A stretch of 6,593 nucleotides of DNA from Holophagales bacterium UBA2201 (GCA_002327305.1 DCUZ01000084.1:18672-25264), one strand, 5' to 3'; counted from the first letter of the stretch, positions 1 through 6,074 are shown. The notes: a model not told the origin generated them from the letters alone. A program made the numbers and translations.

Positions 1-173
1 CCACGTTCAGGGACGCCGAACGCATCCGGCTCCTCCAGCAGTGCCAGGACGCCGTGTTGGCCGACACCCCCTGCATTCCCCTCTACAACCTCAGCGAGAA
101 TTACGCGGTGTCCCGTGATCTTAAATGGAGGCCCCGCCAGGACGGCCTCATCCTCGGGAAGGAGATGGAGTAG
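1..173 (+). CDS. Extracellular solute-binding protein, peptide/nickel ABC transporter type (C-terminal end only)
   Basis: The gene is cut by the left window edge. The frame beginning at base 3 gives 56 residues and stops at TAG (171-173). What is visible is the pattern DAERIRLLQQCQDAVLADTPCIPLYN followed by a hydrophilic tail: a helix, then an 'aD.P.IPLY' strand, then 'V......W'. This matches the end of family 5 solute-binding proteins (OppA/DppA type), where the last helix 'a..il.e..P.ipLy' precedes a short C-terminal strand. Such proteins capture oligopeptides or similar ligands outside the membrane and deliver them to an ABC permease. Ligand specificity cannot be judged from this fragment. 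The gene converges on the EAL-domain gene, whose stop is 84 bases away. The family call rests on a short tail only. Confidence 0.65.
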   Translation, partial: TFRDAERIRLLQQCQDAVLADTPCIPLYNLSENYAVSRDLKWRPRQDGLILGKEME

Positions 174-189
174 CCGGGCCGCCGCCCGG
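174..189 (+). terminator. GC hairpin directly after the solute-binding protein stop; possible terminator
   Basis: CCGGGC (174-179) and GCCCGG (184-189) form a perfect 6-bp stem with a CGCC loop, starting at the base after the TAG stop. No T-run follows, so it is not a canonical intrinsic terminator. It could still block 3' exonuclease or act with Rho. Position is the main support. Confidence 0.35.
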
Positions 190-198
190 GGACTTCAA

Positions 199-250
199 GG
201 CGCCCCCGGCGCCGCTGAAACGGACCCAAGAGGGGGTGGCGCCCCCCCTC
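199..250. repeat. Two further GC-rich inverted repeats between the convergent genes
   Basis: GGCGCC (199-204) repeats as GGCGCC (208-213) around CCC and can fold into a 6-bp stem. GAGGGGG (230-236) pairs with CCCCCTC (244-250) around TGGCGCC. The second stem lies 8 bases beyond the EAL gene stop (258-260, minus strand), where a terminator for the signalling operon would be expected. Neither has a clear U-tract on either strand. Both could be chance products of GC-rich sequence, or a bidirectional barrier between converging genes. Confidence 0.3.
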
Positions 251-257
251 CCAACAA

Positions 258-1448
258 TTACATAGGGAGCTCGGACCGGGGCAGGGGCGGCTGGAGCAAG
301 TTGCCCTGTCCCAGGGCCACCCCCAACTCCTCGAGGGCCGCCAGCTCCCCGGGGGTTTCGATGCACTCGGCGATCACCTGGGAGCCCATGTGGGCGGCCG
401 CATCCAAGAGGGAAGCGATGAGCCCCCGCTTGATGGGGTGGTTTTCCAGGTTGTGGATGAGGGAATAGTCGATCTTGATATAGTGGGGCTGGATCTCCAG
501 GACGGCCTGGAGAGAACTGTATCCGGACCCCACGTCGTCGAGGGCGATGCGCCGCCCGACGGCCTTGAGGGCCTCCACCCGCCCCCTGAACAGCTCCCAG
601 TCGGGGATCTTGACCCGCTCCGTGATCTCCAGCACCGCGGTCCGCCCCCCGTTCTGGAAAAAGCGGTCGCTTTGGAGAAGCGTGCAGGGGGTGACGTTGA
701 AGAAAAGGATCTCGGCGCCCGGCCCCATCTCCCGGTGCGCTTGGTCCCAGATGTGCTCCTCGATGGGGATGATGAAGGGGGTCTTTTCGGCGAAGGCGAA
801 GAAGATCTCGTTGCCCAGGAACGGCGCGCCCATGGGGAGGCGGAAGAGGCATTCGTAGCCGATGACGGAACGGTCCCGGAGGCGGAAGATGGGTTGATAG
901 AGGAGGGTGAAATCGGGGCGGACGGCCTGCGCTTCCATGTAGGCGCTGAGGGCCTCCTCCTTTTTGCGCCCCTGGGCCACCGCCGCGTCACGCACCTCCT
1001 CCACGGCGCGGTAGAGGAGGCGCTCCCAACGCACCCCCTCCCGGGGGCCGTAGGTCCCCGCGCCGCACGATAAAAACGAGAGGTCCACCCCCCGCCTCGC
1101 CAGGAGGGCCAGGATCTCGTCGCGGACGGGACCCGGGCTGATCTCGGCGGAGAGGAATAGGTGGAACTCGTCGCCCCGGACCCGGTTGACGCACAGGACG
1201 CTTCCGGGATGGGACCCGGCGCACGCTTTGAGGTTCTCCGCTATGGTCAGAAGGAGCCGGTCGAACTCCTGCCACCCCATCCTCGTCTCCAGTTGGGGGG
1301 CGTCCAGGAGGACGAAGCCCAGGATGGAGCATCCCCCCCGCTTCTCCCAAAGTTCGCGGATGGTGTAGAGGCTGTGGGCGAGGGTGTCGAGCTCGGTGAT
1401 GCCGTCGTAGAGGAGGCTGTGGAGCCGCAGGCTTTCGACTTCGCTCAC
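258..1448 (-). CDS. Degenerate-GGDEF plus EAL domain protein, probable c-di-GMP phosphodiesterase
   Basis: 396 residues, last gene of the operon. Residues about 8-135 resemble a GGDEF domain: helix around LYDGITEL (13-20; 'hDpLTGLp' in the family), strand FVLLD (45-49) and motif RGDEF (91-95) in place of GG(D/E)EF. The Phe-Lys-Asn region after D49 is lost and there is no RxxD inhibitory site, so cyclase activity is unlikely; GTP sensing remains possible. Residues about 180-390 are an EAL domain: YQPIFRL (184-190), ECLFR (199-203, for EALxR), FNVTP (250-254), LEITE (273-277), DDVGSGYSSL (304-313), IKID (324-327), AECIE (361-365) and QG (381-382). The Glu, Asn, Asp-Asp, Lys, Glu and Gln positions needed for metal binding and c-di-GMP hydrolysis to pGpG are all present. 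No membrane segment is seen. The GTG start overlaps the regulator stop (GTGA), implying translational coupling; an upstream in-frame ATG (1556) lies deep inside the regulator gene and is unlikely. With no receiver of its own, control by the neighbouring regulator is inferred. Confidence 0.9.
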   Translation of the reverse strand: MSEVESLRLHSLLYDGITELDTLAHSLYTIRELWEKRGGCSILGFVLLDAPQLETRMGWQEFDRLLLTIAENLKACAGSHPGSVLCVNRVRGDEFHLFLSAEISPGPVRDEILALLARRGVDLSFLSCGAGTYGPREGVRWERLLYRAVEEVRDAAVAQGRKKEEALSAYMEAQAVRPDFTLLYQPIFRLRDRSVIGYECLFRLPMGAPFLGNEIFFAFAEKTPFIIPIEEHIWDQAHREMGPGAEILFFNVTPCTLLQSDRFFQNGGRTAVLEITERVKIPDWELFRGRVEALKAVGRRIALDDVGSGYSSLQAVLEIQPHYIKIDYSLIHNLENHPIKRGLIASLLDAAAHMGSQVIAECIETPGELAALEELGVALGQGNLLQPPLPRSELPM

Positions 1449-1828
1449 GGCCGGCTTTCCAACTGAAGAAGGATCTCTTTGAGCCGGAGTTTCAACTCCT
1501 GCAGGGAGAAGGGTTTGGTGATGTAGTCCACCGCCCCCTGCTGCCACCCCTCCCACTTGGCCTGGGGGTCCATGCGGGCCGTGAGGACCACCACCGGCGT
1601 CCTGGCGGTCTCAGGGAGGCTCTTGAGGATGCGGAGGACCTCCCAGCCGTCCATCTGCGGCATCATCAGGTCGAGGAGGATCAGGTCGGGGTGCTCGTGG
1701 CGGGCGCGGGAGATGCCCTGCACGCCGTCGGGCGCGGTGAGGACGCTGTACCCCTCTTCCGTCAGGATCTTGTGCAGGAAATCGAGGAGGTCCTGCTCGT
1801 CGTCAATGACCAGGAGTTTACGCGCCAT
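1445..1828 (-). CDS. Single-domain (CheY-like) response regulator
   Basis: 127 residues, almost exactly one receiver domain, with no DNA-binding or enzymatic output. The acidic pocket is D9-D10, the phospho-acceptor is D53 in LLDLMMP, the switch threonine is T83 in VLTAR, and the conserved lysine is K105 in ITKPF. All active-site residues are intact, so it should accept phosphate from a histidine kinase; the upstream hybrid kinase is the obvious donor. The ATG start is set by the Shine-Dalgarno AAAGGAG, six bases upstream, which lies inside the end of the kinase gene (11-bp overlap). Its stop overlaps the GTG of the EAL gene. A lone receiver between a kinase and a receiver-less EAL protein suggests it acts by binding that protein. 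A phosphorelay shuttle is possible, but no HPt protein is visible in the window. Confidence 0.93.
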   Translation of the reverse strand: MARKLLVIDDEQDLLDFLHKILTEEGYSVLTAPDGVQGISRARHEHPDLILLDLMMPQMDGWEVLRILKSLPETARTPVVVLTARMDPQAKWEGWQQGAVDYITKPFSLQELKLRLKEILLQLESRP

Positions 1829-3701
1829 CGGACGCTCCTTTCAGGACCCGCTCCAGAACATGGGCCAGTTTTTCCATGCTGACCGGCTTCTCGAGAAATG
1901 CCGCCGTGCGGAGCGCGCATTCGGACGCCGGGACCGCGGAAACCACCACAAGGGGTATTGTAGCCAAAAGTCCCGCCTCTTGCAATGCCGCCACCGCGCG
2001 GTCGACCCGCTCCCCCTGCAGCTGGAGGTCCAGCGACACCAGGTCCACCCGCTGGCGCTCCAGCGCCTCGCGCATCGCGCCGAGGGTGCCCGCCTGGAAG
2101 ACCCGGAACCCGTGGCGTTCGAGCCGGTCGGCCATCATCTGCCGCAGGGGAGGGTTGTCCTCCACCAACAGCGCCGTGGGGCGTCCCTCGGCGGCGCCGT
2201 CGGTCCCGGTGATCCGGGGCAGGGAGAACCAGAAGCGGCTTCCCTCGCCGACGCGGCTCTCCACCCGGATCTCCGCCCCGTGGGCGCGCAGGATCGATGA
2301 GGAGATGGAAAGGCCGAGCCCCATCCCGCCGTGCCGCCGCCGGGCGGAGCCGTCCACCTGGTAAAACCGCTCGAACACCCGCTTGAGGGCCTCCTCGGGG
2401 ATGCCGATCCCCGTGTCGGCCACGGCGAAGACCACCCGGCCGTCCTCCGCGTCCAGGGAGACCTCCACCCGCCCGTCGAGGCGGTTGAACTTGATGGCGT
2501 TCGTCACCAGGTTCTCCACCACCTGAAGGAGCCGTTCGCGGTCGCCGTAGACCCGGGTGGCGGCGGGGAGGCGGTTGGCGAACGTCAGGCGGACCCCCCC
2601 CGGCAGTTCCTGACCGGTGTAGTTCTCCCGCACCGACTGGAGGAGGTCGGCGGGGTCGAAGACCCCGGGCGTCACCGGGAAGGCCTCCCGTTGAAGGAGC
2701 GAGAGGTCGATCAGCCCCTCGATCAGCCCCTGGAGTCGGTCCAGGTTCTTCTGGATGATCCCCAGCGAACGGGCCAGTTCCTCCCGCGAGGGGGCGAACC
2801 CGGTGACTCCGTGCAGGAGGTGTTCGGCGTAGCCCTTGGCGGTGGTGAGGGGGGTGCGCAGTTCGTGGGAGACATTGGCCACCAGTTCGTCCTTCATCCG
2901 GTCGAGGGAACGCAGTTCGTTGTAGGCCCGCTCCAGGTCCTCGTTGGCGGCCTTCAGCCCCTCCATCTGGGAGGAGATCTGGAGGGCCATGGCGTTGAAG
3001 GCCCGGATGAGGATGCCCAGTTCGTCGCTGCGCTCCTCCGGCAGGGCGTGAACGGCGTCCCCCCGCGCCAGGCGGTCGGCGTGGCTCGACAACTCCCGCA
3101 GGGGGGCCACGATGCGGTCGGCCAGGGGTTGGGTGACCAGCAGGATGAGGACCACCCCCAGGGACATTCCGACCAGCGTGTAGAGCCCCACCCACCACAG
3201 ACTGCCGTGGACCCGGCCGTAGCCGAACTCGAATTTCGCCGTGAAGCGGTGCTGGCCCCAGGTTTCCACCACCGGCAGATAGACCGCGAAATCCACGCCC
3301 CGGATGGAGGCCGGGGCGATGTCCCGCAGGCAGGGCATCTCCTCCGGGCGGGCCCGGGCCAGCGGGCGGGCCTGCTGGAGGAAGGCGGGTTCATCGAGGG
3401 TGGAGGAATCGAACAGCGCCGTCCCGTCCACCGCGAAAAGGGTGAACCGGCGAAGGTCCCGGCTGTCGAGGAGGATGCGGCGGGTGAGTTCCACGAACTT
3501 CTGGTACCCGGTGCGGTAGTAGGTGTCGTGAATGGCCGCCAATTGGGGAGCGGCCAGCCGCGCGAAAGCCTCCCCCTGCTCCTCCAACTCACGGTGCAGC
3601 ATCCGGTGCCGGGTGGCCAGGGTGATCACCCCGGCCGCCAGGACCGCGGCGATGGCGAGGACGGAGTAGCCCAGGACGAGTTTCGATTTGATGCTGCCCA
3701 C
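1818..3701 (-). CDS. Membrane-bound hybrid sensor histidine kinase (sensor-HAMP-HisKA-HATPase-receiver)
   Basis: 627 residues from GTG at 3701-3699. Order: TM1 about 8-29; extracytoplasmic sensor about 30-167, possibly Cache-like (RFTLFAVDGTALFDS near 85-99), ligand unknown; TM2 about 168-190; HAMP about 191-245; coiled coil about 245-270; HisKA with NVSHELRTPL and phospho-acceptor H279; HATPase_c with N box NLVTNAIKFN (397-406), G1 DTGIGIP (D429), F box FERFY and G2 GGMGLGLS; then a receiver about 508-622 with E514/D515, phospho-acceptor D558, S588 and K605. Every catalytic motif is intact, so it should autophosphorylate and feed its own receiver and/or the downstream regulator. No HPt domain follows. 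The GTG start is preferred because VGSIKSKLVLGYSVL is a typical kinase N-terminus just before TM1, while the upstream ATG (3761) would place 20 non-homologous-looking residues ahead of it and lies upstream of the likely promoter. There is no Shine-Dalgarno; the -10 box is 9 bases before GTG, suggesting a leaderless transcript. First gene of the operon. Confidence 0.93.
   Translation of the reverse strand: MGSIKSKLVLGYSVLAIAAVLAAGVITLATRHRMLHRELEEQGEAFARLAAPQLAAIHDTYYRTGYQKFVELTRRILLDSRDLRRFTLFAVDGTALFDSSTLDEPAFLQQARPLARARPEEMPCLRDIAPASIRGVDFAVYLPVVETWGQHRFTAKFEFGYGRVHGSLWWVGLYTLVGMSLGVVLILLVTQPLADRIVAPLRELSSHADRLARGDAVHALPEERSDELGILIRAFNAMALQISSQMEGLKAANEDLERAYNELRSLDRMKDELVANVSHELRTPLTTAKGYAEHLLHGVTGFAPSREELARSLGIIQKNLDRLQGLIEGLIDLSLLQREAFPVTPGVFDPADLLQSVRENYTGQELPGGVRLTFANRLPAATRVYGDRERLLQVVENLVTNAIKFNRLDGRVEVSLDAEDGRVVFAVADTGIGIPEEALKRVFERFYQVDGSARRRHGGMGLGLSISSSILRAHGAEIRVESRVGEGSRFWFSLPRITGTDGAAEGRPTALLVEDNPPLRQMMADRLERHGFRVFQAGTLGAMREALERQRVDLVSLDLQLQGERVDRAVAALQEAGLLATIPLVVVSAVPASECALRTAAFLEKPVSMEKLAHVLERVLKGASDGA
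1835..1841 (-). promoter_or_regulatory. Ribosome binding site of the response regulator gene
   Basis: On the minus strand AAAGGAG is followed by six bases and then ATG at 1828. This strong Shine-Dalgarno sits inside the 3' end of the kinase gene and fixes the regulator start. Confidence 0.75.
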
Positions 3702-3710
3702 GATGGGGCC

Positions 3711-3725
3711 ATTGTAGCATGGGGG
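3711..3725 (-). promoter_or_regulatory. Extended -10 promoter of the kinase/regulator/EAL operon
   Basis: Read on the minus strand the sequence is CCCCCATGCTACAAT: an extended -10 (TGC then TACAAT, hexamer 3711-3716). No good -35 is found at 16-18 bases; an inverted repeat occupies that place. A start about 7 bases downstream would be the A at 3704, three bases before the GTG start, so the mRNA would be nearly leaderless. The same 15-mer, differing only at one C/T, precedes gatE on the other strand, which strengthens the call. Confidence 0.65.
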
Positions 3726-3734
3726 GAAAGAGGC

Positions 3735-3754
3735 AGGCCCGCAGGAGCGGGCTT
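3735..3754. repeat. Inverted repeat overlapping the kinase -35 region; possible operator
   Basis: GCCCGC (3737-3742), AGGA, GCGGGC (3747-3752) is a perfect 6-bp inverted repeat; read as plus-strand RNA it extends to 8 bp with one G-U pair. Its centre is about 40 bases upstream of the predicted kinase transcription start, where -35 recognition or a dimeric regulator would act. It could equally be a hairpin or a chance GC palindrome. Confidence 0.35.
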
Positions 3755-3835
3755 CTCGCATCCCTGGCCCTTATCCGCCCGACCGTTTGCAGTTGGTCGC
3801 CGGCCGTTCGTTCACCCGCCCACCCAATCTGCTTG

Positions 3836-3842
3836 AAAGGAG
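3836..3842 (+). promoter_or_regulatory. Shine-Dalgarno-like AAAGGAG in the intergenic region
   Basis: AAAGGAG lies seven bases before ATG 3850 (one base before ATG 3844). The surrounding GAAAGGAG is identical to the ribosome binding site of the response regulator, so it fits what this genome uses. It is the main reason to consider the micro-ORF that follows. Confidence 0.3.
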
Positions 3843-3849
3843 AATGCGG

Positions 3850-3897
3850 ATGCGGCGCCGGCGCGGTAGTCGCGGATTTCTGCCTGCGGGGGATTGA
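3850..3897 (+). CDS. Possible Arg-rich micro-ORF or leader peptide
   Basis: From ATG 3850 the frame reads MRRRRGSRGFLPAGD and stops at TGA (3895-3897), 15 residues; starting at ATG 3844 adds Met-Arg for 17. Support is limited to a strong, well-spaced AAAGGAG. The Arg richness may simply reflect CGG/CGC codons in GC-rich DNA. No promoter is evident upstream, and it is not linked to gatE, whose own promoter lies about 165 bases further on. A remnant of a degraded gene is an alternative. Confidence 0.15.
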   Translation: MRRRRGSRGFLPAGD

Positions 3898-3947
3898 CTG
3901 ATTCCGCTTGGGCAATGGGCCTTTGGTATCTGCCTTAAAAATAGCGA

Positions 3948-3958
3948 CTAATCATTAG
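3948..3958. promoter_or_regulatory. Palindrome CTAATCATTAG in an AT-rich island; possible protein-binding site
   Basis: CTAAT-C-ATTAG is a perfect 11-bp palindrome within about 55 bases (3921-3975) that are far more AT-rich than anything else in the window. It lies about 125 bases upstream of the predicted gatE transcription start. It could be an operator or bending site for a dimeric regulator, but no family can be named from the sequence. Confidence 0.3.
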
Positions 3959-4061
3959 AAATATCAGTGTTATGCGGCAAAAGAACAGCGGTGGCGGCAG
4001 GGGGGGGGAGTCTGCCGGCATCCTGGTGGCTCCGCCTCCCAGCGGGCTGTCCGTCCCCCTG

Positions 4062-4076
4062 CCCCCATGCTATAAT
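4062..4076 (+). promoter_or_regulatory. Extended -10 promoter of gatE-gatD, predicting a leaderless mRNA
   Basis: CCCCCATGCTATAAT contains a consensus -10 TATAAT (4071-4076) preceded by TGC, the extended -10 element. The -35 area is weak (CTGTCC, 4047-4052, three of six matches). Transcription would start about 7 bases after the hexamer, at A4082 or G4083, which is the GTG start codon of gatE itself. There is no room for a Shine-Dalgarno sequence. The motif matches the divergent kinase promoter at 14 of 15 positions. Confidence 0.7.
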
Positions 4077-4082
4077 CCCACA

Positions 4083-6074
4083 GTGAAAACCTTCACAATA
4101 GAAGCCGACAACTATTACCAGGCGCTGGGCTTCAAATCGGGGTTGGAGATCCACTACCAGCTCCTCACCGAGCGCAAGCTCTTCTGCCGCTGTCCGGCCC
4201 GTAAGCGCAACGATCCGCCCGACGCCGTCATCAAGCGCCACATGCGTCCCACCCTATCCGAACTGGGGGAGTACGACGGCACGGCGCTGATGGAGTTCAA
4301 GACCAAGAAGAACATCATCTACCTGCTCCACGAGGACAACGTGTGCACCTACGAGATGGACGACACCCCGCCCTTCCTGGTCAACCAGGAGGCGGTGGAT
4401 ATCGCCATCGAACAGTGTCTCATGCTGGGGTGCGACATCGTGGACGAGGTGCACATCGCCCGCAAGCAGTACCTGGACGGTTCCATCCCCACGGGTTTTC
4501 AACGCACCGCCATCGTCGGGGTCAACGGCCGGCTGCCGTTCCGGGGGCGGGAACTGTCCATCACCCAGGTGAGCGTGGAGGAGGATTCCTGCCGGGAGGT
4601 GAGCGACGAAGGGCACCTGATCGTGTGGCGAACGGACCGGCTGGGCATGCCCCTGATTGAGACCGTCACCGGCCCCGACCTGCGTACCCCGGAGGAGGTG
4701 GCCGAGGCCATCCTGCTCATCGGCCGGGTGTGTCGCTCCACCCGTCACGTGCGGGTGGGCATGGGGGCCTCCCGCCAGGACGTCAACGTGTCCGTGCGCG
4801 GCGGTCGCCGGGTGGAGATCAAGGGTGTCCCCAGGGCCGGGTGGGCTCCGGCCCTGGTCCACGGCGAGGCGGTGCGGCAGGTCAACCTGCTGCGCCTGCG
4901 GGATGAACTCCATCGGCGCGGATTCCGGGGCGCCGACGACCTGGGGGTGGAGAGCGCTGACGTCACCGAGATGTTCACCGGCAGCGCCTACGATCTGTTG
5001 CGCCGGGAGGCCTGGGAGCGATGGGTCGCGGCGGAGGAACGGCGTCCGGGATTCGAGCTGGGCAGCGGACCGTTCTGTGTGCGGGCCATCCGTCTGAAGG
5101 GCCTGGCGGGAACCCTGTCCTGGCCTACTCAGCCAGAGTTGACCTTTGCCCACGAGTTGGCTGGAAGAGTGCGGGTGGTGGCGGGGCTGGACCAGCGCCC
5201 CATCCTGCTGCATAGCGAGAAGTGGCCCGATTACGACGGCGCCCTGTCGGAGCTGCGCCGGCTGCGCCGCCGGTTGCACTGCAGCGAGGATGACGCCCTG
5301 GTGGTGGTATGGGGTCCCAAGGAGGACACCCACACCGCAGAGGACGAGATCCGCCTCCGCTACGTTGACGCCACCGACGGGGTGCCCCATGAGACCCGGC
5401 AGCCCTTCCCGGATGGCAGCACGGACTTCGAGCGGATCCTCCCCGGACCGGACCGCATGTACCCGGATACCGACAGCCCCCCAACCCGCGTCACCCGAGA
5501 GCGGGTGGCGGGGCTTCAGGCGACCCTGGCCGAACCGCCTTGGCAGCGCGAGGAGCGGTACTGCAGGTCCGGCGTTCCGGCCTCGGTCAGCCACTACCTG
5601 ATCCGCCGGGGCGGAGCCGATCTCGTAGACGCCATGGCGGCGGAGCCCGGGGTGGATCTGGGCCGCACCTGCTTCCTGGTGGGGGAGCGAGCCCTGGCCC
5701 TGCGCCGATCCGGGGTGGCGGTGGACACCATTCCTCTGGAACGCTGGCAGGAACTGGCCCGGCTGGCAGGGAGAAGGCCGGTGCTCTGGGAGGCCTGGAA
5801 CGAACTGCTCCGGGCCATGGCAGCGACGCCCGAGCGGGCGGTGACCGAGGTTGTGGCGGAACGCCGGCTGGGCGAGGCACCCCCAGGTTGGGAGGCTCAG
5901 GCGGCCACAGCGGCCGAATCCGCCCGGGCCGCCATGGACGATGCCGGGGACGGAGACGACGCCGGGCCGCTCTTCCGCCTGGCCATGGGTCAGGCCATGG
6001 CGACCCTCAGGGGCCGGGTACCGGGAGCGGCAGTGGCAGAAACGCTGCGCCGGACCCTGGGAGGTGGCCGGTGA
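4083..6074 (+). CDS. gatE: Glu-tRNA(Gln) amidotransferase subunit E (archaeal-type GatE)
   Basis: 663 residues, near the 620-635 usual for archaeal GatE. GatE activates the glutamate on mischarged Glu-tRNA(Gln) with ATP and amidates it using ammonia from GatD. The GatB/GatE catalytic domain shows GLEIHYQL (20-27), KLFCRCP (32-38), DGSIPTGFQRT (132-142), VSVEEDSCR (163-171), RLGMPLIE (186-193), GASRQDVNVSV (228-238) and VEIKGV (244-249). An AspRS-like insertion follows from about 331 to 430, then GVPHETR (433-439) and RMYPDTDSPP (458-467). That insertion separates GatE from bacterial GatB. The C-terminal 503-658 is the Yqey-like tRNA-binding tail, with an acidic Ala-rich stretch near 612-628. 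The GTG at 4083 gives VKTFTIEADNYYQALGFKSGLEIH, matching the family N-terminus; the upstream ATG (3972) would precede the promoter. No frameshift or lost core motif is seen. Finding GatE beside bacterial signalling genes is unusual and suggests ancient transfer from archaea. Confidence 0.93.
   Translation: MKTFTIEADNYYQALGFKSGLEIHYQLLTERKLFCRCPARKRNDPPDAVIKRHMRPTLSELGEYDGTALMEFKTKKNIIYLLHEDNVCTYEMDDTPPFLVNQEAVDIAIEQCLMLGCDIVDEVHIARKQYLDGSIPTGFQRTAIVGVNGRLPFRGRELSITQVSVEEDSCREVSDEGHLIVWRTDRLGMPLIETVTGPDLRTPEEVAEAILLIGRVCRSTRHVRVGMGASRQDVNVSVRGGRRVEIKGVPRAGWAPALVHGEAVRQVNLLRLRDELHRRGFRGADDLGVESADVTEMFTGSAYDLLRREAWERWVAAEERRPGFELGSGPFCVRAIRLKGLAGTLSWPTQPELTFAHELAGRVRVVAGLDQRPILLHSEKWPDYDGALSELRRLRRRLHCSEDDALVVVWGPKEDTHTAEDEIRLRYVDATDGVPHETRQPFPDGSTDFERILPGPDRMYPDTDSPPTRVTRERVAGLQATLAEPPWQREERYCRSGVPASVSHYLIRRGGADLVDAMAAEPGVDLGRTCFLVGERALALRRSGVAVDTIPLERWQELARLAGRRPVLWEAWNELLRAMAATPERAVTEVVAERRLGEAPPGWEAQAATAAESARAAMDDAGDGDDAGPLFRLAMGQAMATLRGRVPGAAVAETLRRTLGGGR
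6060..6065 (+). promoter_or_regulatory. Ribosome binding site of gatD inside the gatE 3' end
   Basis: GGAGGT is followed by five bases and then GTG at 6071. This near-perfect Shine-Dalgarno supports the GTG start and independent initiation of gatD, in contrast to gatE, which lacks one. Confidence 0.75.

Larger units (their letters stand above)
3702..4082. other. Divergent intergenic region between the kinase operon and gatE
   Basis: 381 bases between two genes transcribed away from each other. Each end carries an extended -10 promoter (listed separately). Between them are a GC-rich inverted repeat just upstream of the kinase promoter (3735-3754), a short Arg-rich reading frame with a good ribosome binding site (about 3836-3897), an AT-rich stretch with a palindrome (about 3921-3975), and a run of nine Gs (4000-4008). 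I see no tRNA, transposase remnant, CRISPR repeat or convincing long protein here. Open frames that cross it look like read-through of GC-rich sequence. Confidence 0.7.

Noticed and set aside
148..852. Minus-strand frame in another phase of the EAL gene
   Set aside because: Pro/Arg/Gly-rich translation overlapping the true EAL frame, whose catalytic motifs are unambiguous.
3735..3754. Intrinsic terminator
   Set aside because: No upstream gene needs one here, since both flanking genes diverge from this region, and no proper T-run follows on either strand.
3702..3761. Upstream ATG start for the kinase (20 extra residues)
   Set aside because: It would begin upstream of the extended -10 box and adds a segment unlike kinase N-termini.
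2331..3836. Long plus-strand open frame of 501 codons opposite the kinase gene
   Set aside because: It is antisense to a kinase with every expected motif. Its product is Gly/His/Val/Glu-rich low-complexity sequence without domain patterns, as expected from the complement of GC-rich codons.
4000..4008. Run of nine Gs as a phase-variable tract
   Set aside because: It lies outside any supported gene and too far from the gatE promoter spacer to suggest slippage control; more likely chance in GC-rich DNA.
3972..4082. Upstream ATG extension of gatE (37 extra residues)
   Set aside because: It crosses a run of nine Gs and the TATAAT box, has no family similarity, and GTG 4083 matches the usual GatE N-terminus.
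4254..5594. Minus-strand open frame of 446 codons opposite gatE
   Set aside because: Antisense to a well-conserved GatE; its His/Gln/Gly/Pro-rich product shows no recognisable fold or start signals.
4083..6074. GatB (bacterial GatCAB subunit) instead of GatE
   Set aside because: The AspRS-like insertion ending in GVPHETR...RMYPDTDSPP, the length of 663 residues and the adjacent gatD all specify GatE.
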